Shown here: piece by piece, positions 62,826 to 64,000 of the stretch
Layout: every line of letters starts with the position of its first letter
Numbering within the stretch: position 1 is the first letter of the stretch
Assembly: GCF_016921115.1 (NCBI RefSeq)
Contig: NZ_JAFFZS010000025.1
Span: 51,669-115,668 of the forward strand
From: Streptomyces actuosus
GTDB taxonomy: Bacteria > Actinomycetota > Actinomycetes > Streptomycetales > Streptomycetaceae
Direction of reading: 5' to 3'
Length of the DNA: 64,000 nucleotides
Translations under genes and position numbers: made by a program
Notes under the pieces: generated by a model
The model's input: only the letters and a program-made list of their open reading frames with translations
Databases searched by the model: none
What the model was told of the DNA's origin: nothing

Positions 62826-63500
62826 CCAGGCGCTTCGGGCCGGGTTCTTGTTGTGGACGACAACAAGGTGATCCGGCAGTTGATCAGGGTCAATCTCGAG
62901 CTGGAGGGGCTCGAGGTCGTGACCGCGGCCGATGGTGCCGAGTGCCTGGATGTCGTACATCAAGTGCGGCCGGATGTCGTGACCCTCGACGTGGTCATGC
63001 CGCGCCTGGACGGGCTGCGCACCGCCGCCCGGCTGCGTGCGGACCCGCGGACCCGTGATCTTCCGCTCGCCATCGTCAGTGCCTGTACGCAGTACGAGGT
63101 CGACGCAGGCCTGGACCTCGGGGTCGACGCCTTTCTCGGCAAGCCCTTCGAGCCGGCGGAACTGGTGCGCGTCGTCCGGCAGTTGATCGAAGGCGTGAAG
63201 GGGCAGGGGAGTGCGGGCAGGGGCCCCTCCAGCATCGAGGGTGGACCCGTCTCCGGGGGCGTCGGCCTCGACGGAGTCGGCGCGGGCGGAGTCGGTTCGG
63301 GCTGCATCGCCCCCGGCGGCGTCGGATCCCACGGCATCGGTGCCGACGTGCTCAGCTCCGGCCCCGTCGACGCCCATGGACTCAGTTCCGGCGAAGTCAG
63401 CCCCACGGGATTCAGCTCCGGTGGCCTCGGCCCCAGCGGTATCGGCCCCGGCGGCATCAGCGCGGGGGACACCGAGCGGGCCGGGCGCAGCGGAGGATGA
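62823..63500 (+). CDS. single-domain response regulator with Gly-rich tail
   Basis: 225 aa. A complete REC domain covers residues ~7-122: acidic pair in VLVVDDNK, phospho-acceptor in VTLDVVMPRLDG, switch Ser in AIVSACTQ and Lys in LGKPFEP. There is no DNA-binding domain. Instead ~85 residues of low-complexity Gly/Ser/Val/Ile follow (GVGLDGVGAGGVGSG, GLGPSGIGPGGISAG). Most orthologous single-domain regulators stop near the end of REC, so the tail is odd. Leaderless start (see promoter). No kinase gene is adjacent in the window. Confidence 0.85.
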   Translation: MPGASGRVLVVDDNKVIRQLIRVNLELEGLEVVTAADGAECLDVVHQVRPDVVTLDVVMPRLDGLRTAARLRADPRTRDLPLAIVSACTQYEVDAGLDLGVDAFLGKPFEPAELVRVVRQLIEGVKGQGSAGRGPSSIEGGPVSGGVGLDGVGAGGVGSGCIAPGGVGSHGIGADVLSSGPVDAHGLSSGEVSPTGFSSGGLGPSGIGPGGISAGDTERAGRSGG

Positions 63501-63670
63501 CACCCGTGACCCGGCGACACCGTAGCTCGGTGACGCCCGTACATCGGTGAGGCCCGTGATCCGGTGGCTCCCACCAGCCGCCGGCGGGCTCCGGGCGGCG
63601 GGCCGACAGCGCCCGCGGGGGTATGAGGCGCTTGCCGCGGCGCACCTCGTTGGTCGAAGTTACGCGCACC
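63501..63670. other. intergenic lead-in to the tandem repeats
   Basis: No gene seen between the response regulator stop and the repeats. Loose GTGACCCG/GTGAGGCCCGTGA-type motifs are repeated near 63507-63565. Confidence 0.4.
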
Positions 63671-64000
63671 CGCGCCCGACCCGACGCGCAGAGGCACCTG
63701 CCAGGACGCACCCCCGCAATCCCCGCCCCCGACGCGCCGCGCACCCGGCGTCGAAGCCGCACCTCCCCGCGCCCGACCCGACGCGCAGAGGCACCTGCCA
63801 GGACGCACCCCCGCAATCCCCGCCCCCGACGCGCCGCGCACCCGGCGTCGAAGCCGCACCTCCCCGCGTCCGTCGCGCCGCGCACCCGGCGTCGAAGCCG
63901 CACCTCCCCGCGTCCGTCGCGCCGCGCACCCGGCGTCGAAGCCGCACCTCCCCGCGTCCGTCGCGCCGCGCACCCGGCGTCGAAGCCGCACCTCCCCGCG
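63671..64000. repeat. tandem repeats: two 97-bp units then 44-bp units to the window edge
   Basis: The 97-bp period is seen between 63671 and 63768 (units with GCAGAGGCACCTGCCAGGAC). Then a 44-bp unit (core CACCCGGCGTCGAAGCCGCA) recurs at phases 63847, 63891, 63935 and 63979 and continues past the edge. The 44-bp unit is the 3' part of the 97-bp unit. Units are contiguous with no spacers, so this is not a CRISPR array. Minus-strand ORFs here are by-products, because 44 and 97 are not multiples of three. Confidence 0.9.

Noticed and set aside
63457..63991. Several Arg-rich minus-strand ORFs in the tandem repeats
   Set aside because: Periods of 44 and 97 bp change the frame each unit; the ORFs exist only because stops are rare in this GC-rich repeat.
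63671..64000. CRISPR array
   Set aside because: Repeat units are directly adjacent with no unique spacers and no cas genes are in the window.

Overview
The window is about 72 to 73 % G+C with extreme third-position GC bias, many GTG starts, TAnnnT leaderless promoters and families typical of Streptomyces (DUF397/DUF5753 regulators, Ku with a stand-alone NHEJ polymerase, MsiK-type sugar ATPase). I read it as a Streptomyces chromosome segment that passes from conserved core into an accessory and defence region and ends at a tRNA gene.

Region 1, 1 to 24.4 kb, core-like. An FtsW/RodA gene runs off the left edge. It is followed by an SH3 exoprotein, a histidine kinase with an overlapping lipoprotein gene, a dual-specificity phosphatase, a NERD protein and the divergent NHEJ pair PolDom/Ku. 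Then come a frameshifted FabF-like ketosynthase with an unusual N-terminal extension, a leaderless CPT-family phosphotransferase and a DUF5134 protein. A complete trehalose importer (lpqY-sugA-sugB-sugC) follows, then a copper/periplasm group (Met-rich membrane protein, SOD-like lipoprotein, CopC) and an MFS pump. A BlaI/M56 signalling pair has two strong operator dyads facing dedA, and uppP follows; together they suggest a lipid-carrier or cell-wall stress module.

Region 2, 24.6 to 34.2 kb, accessory. It holds a SWIM zinc-finger protein, scars of other genes (O-methyltransferase tail, truncated IS3 element, a second SWIM-protein tail) and three secreted proteins with different catalytic heads (EEP nuclease, Rpf-type, NlpC/P60-type) carried on FG-GAP/VCBS repeat tails, two of which share near-identical DNA. 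It also contains a tiny secreted peptide gene (50 aa, too short for standard ORF calls) with a repeated VIGWD motif, coupled to a 103-aa gene and divergent from a TrmB/LuxR-type regulator.

Region 3, 34.3 to 61.2 kb, a large defence island. A Ser/Thr kinase precedes a DrmD-like SNF2 helicase and a 1866-aa adenine methylase. An inserted WhiJ-like regulatory cassette (DUF397, XRE-DUF5753, RsbW-like ATPase) comes next. The second operon is DUF262, a DUF3696-type ATPase, an unknown 314-aa protein, a 2267-aa DEAD-box/DUF1998 helicase with nuclease-like tail (DruE-like, or fused DrmA+DrmB) and a RelE-like/UvrD helicase fusion. A CBS-HEPN protein split by a nonsense codon and an N-terminally short tyrosine recombinase close the island. 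The gene set looks like a composite of DISARM, Druantia and helicase-methylase-ATPase systems and matches none of them exactly; it is the best candidate here for an undescribed system.

Region 4, 61.2 to 64 kb. A lower-GC DUF6082 gene lies between two copies of the integrase downstream sequence, followed by tRNA-Arg(CCG) on the minus strand, a leaderless single-domain response regulator with a Gly-rich tail, and a block of 97-bp and 44-bp tandem repeats that runs off the right edge.
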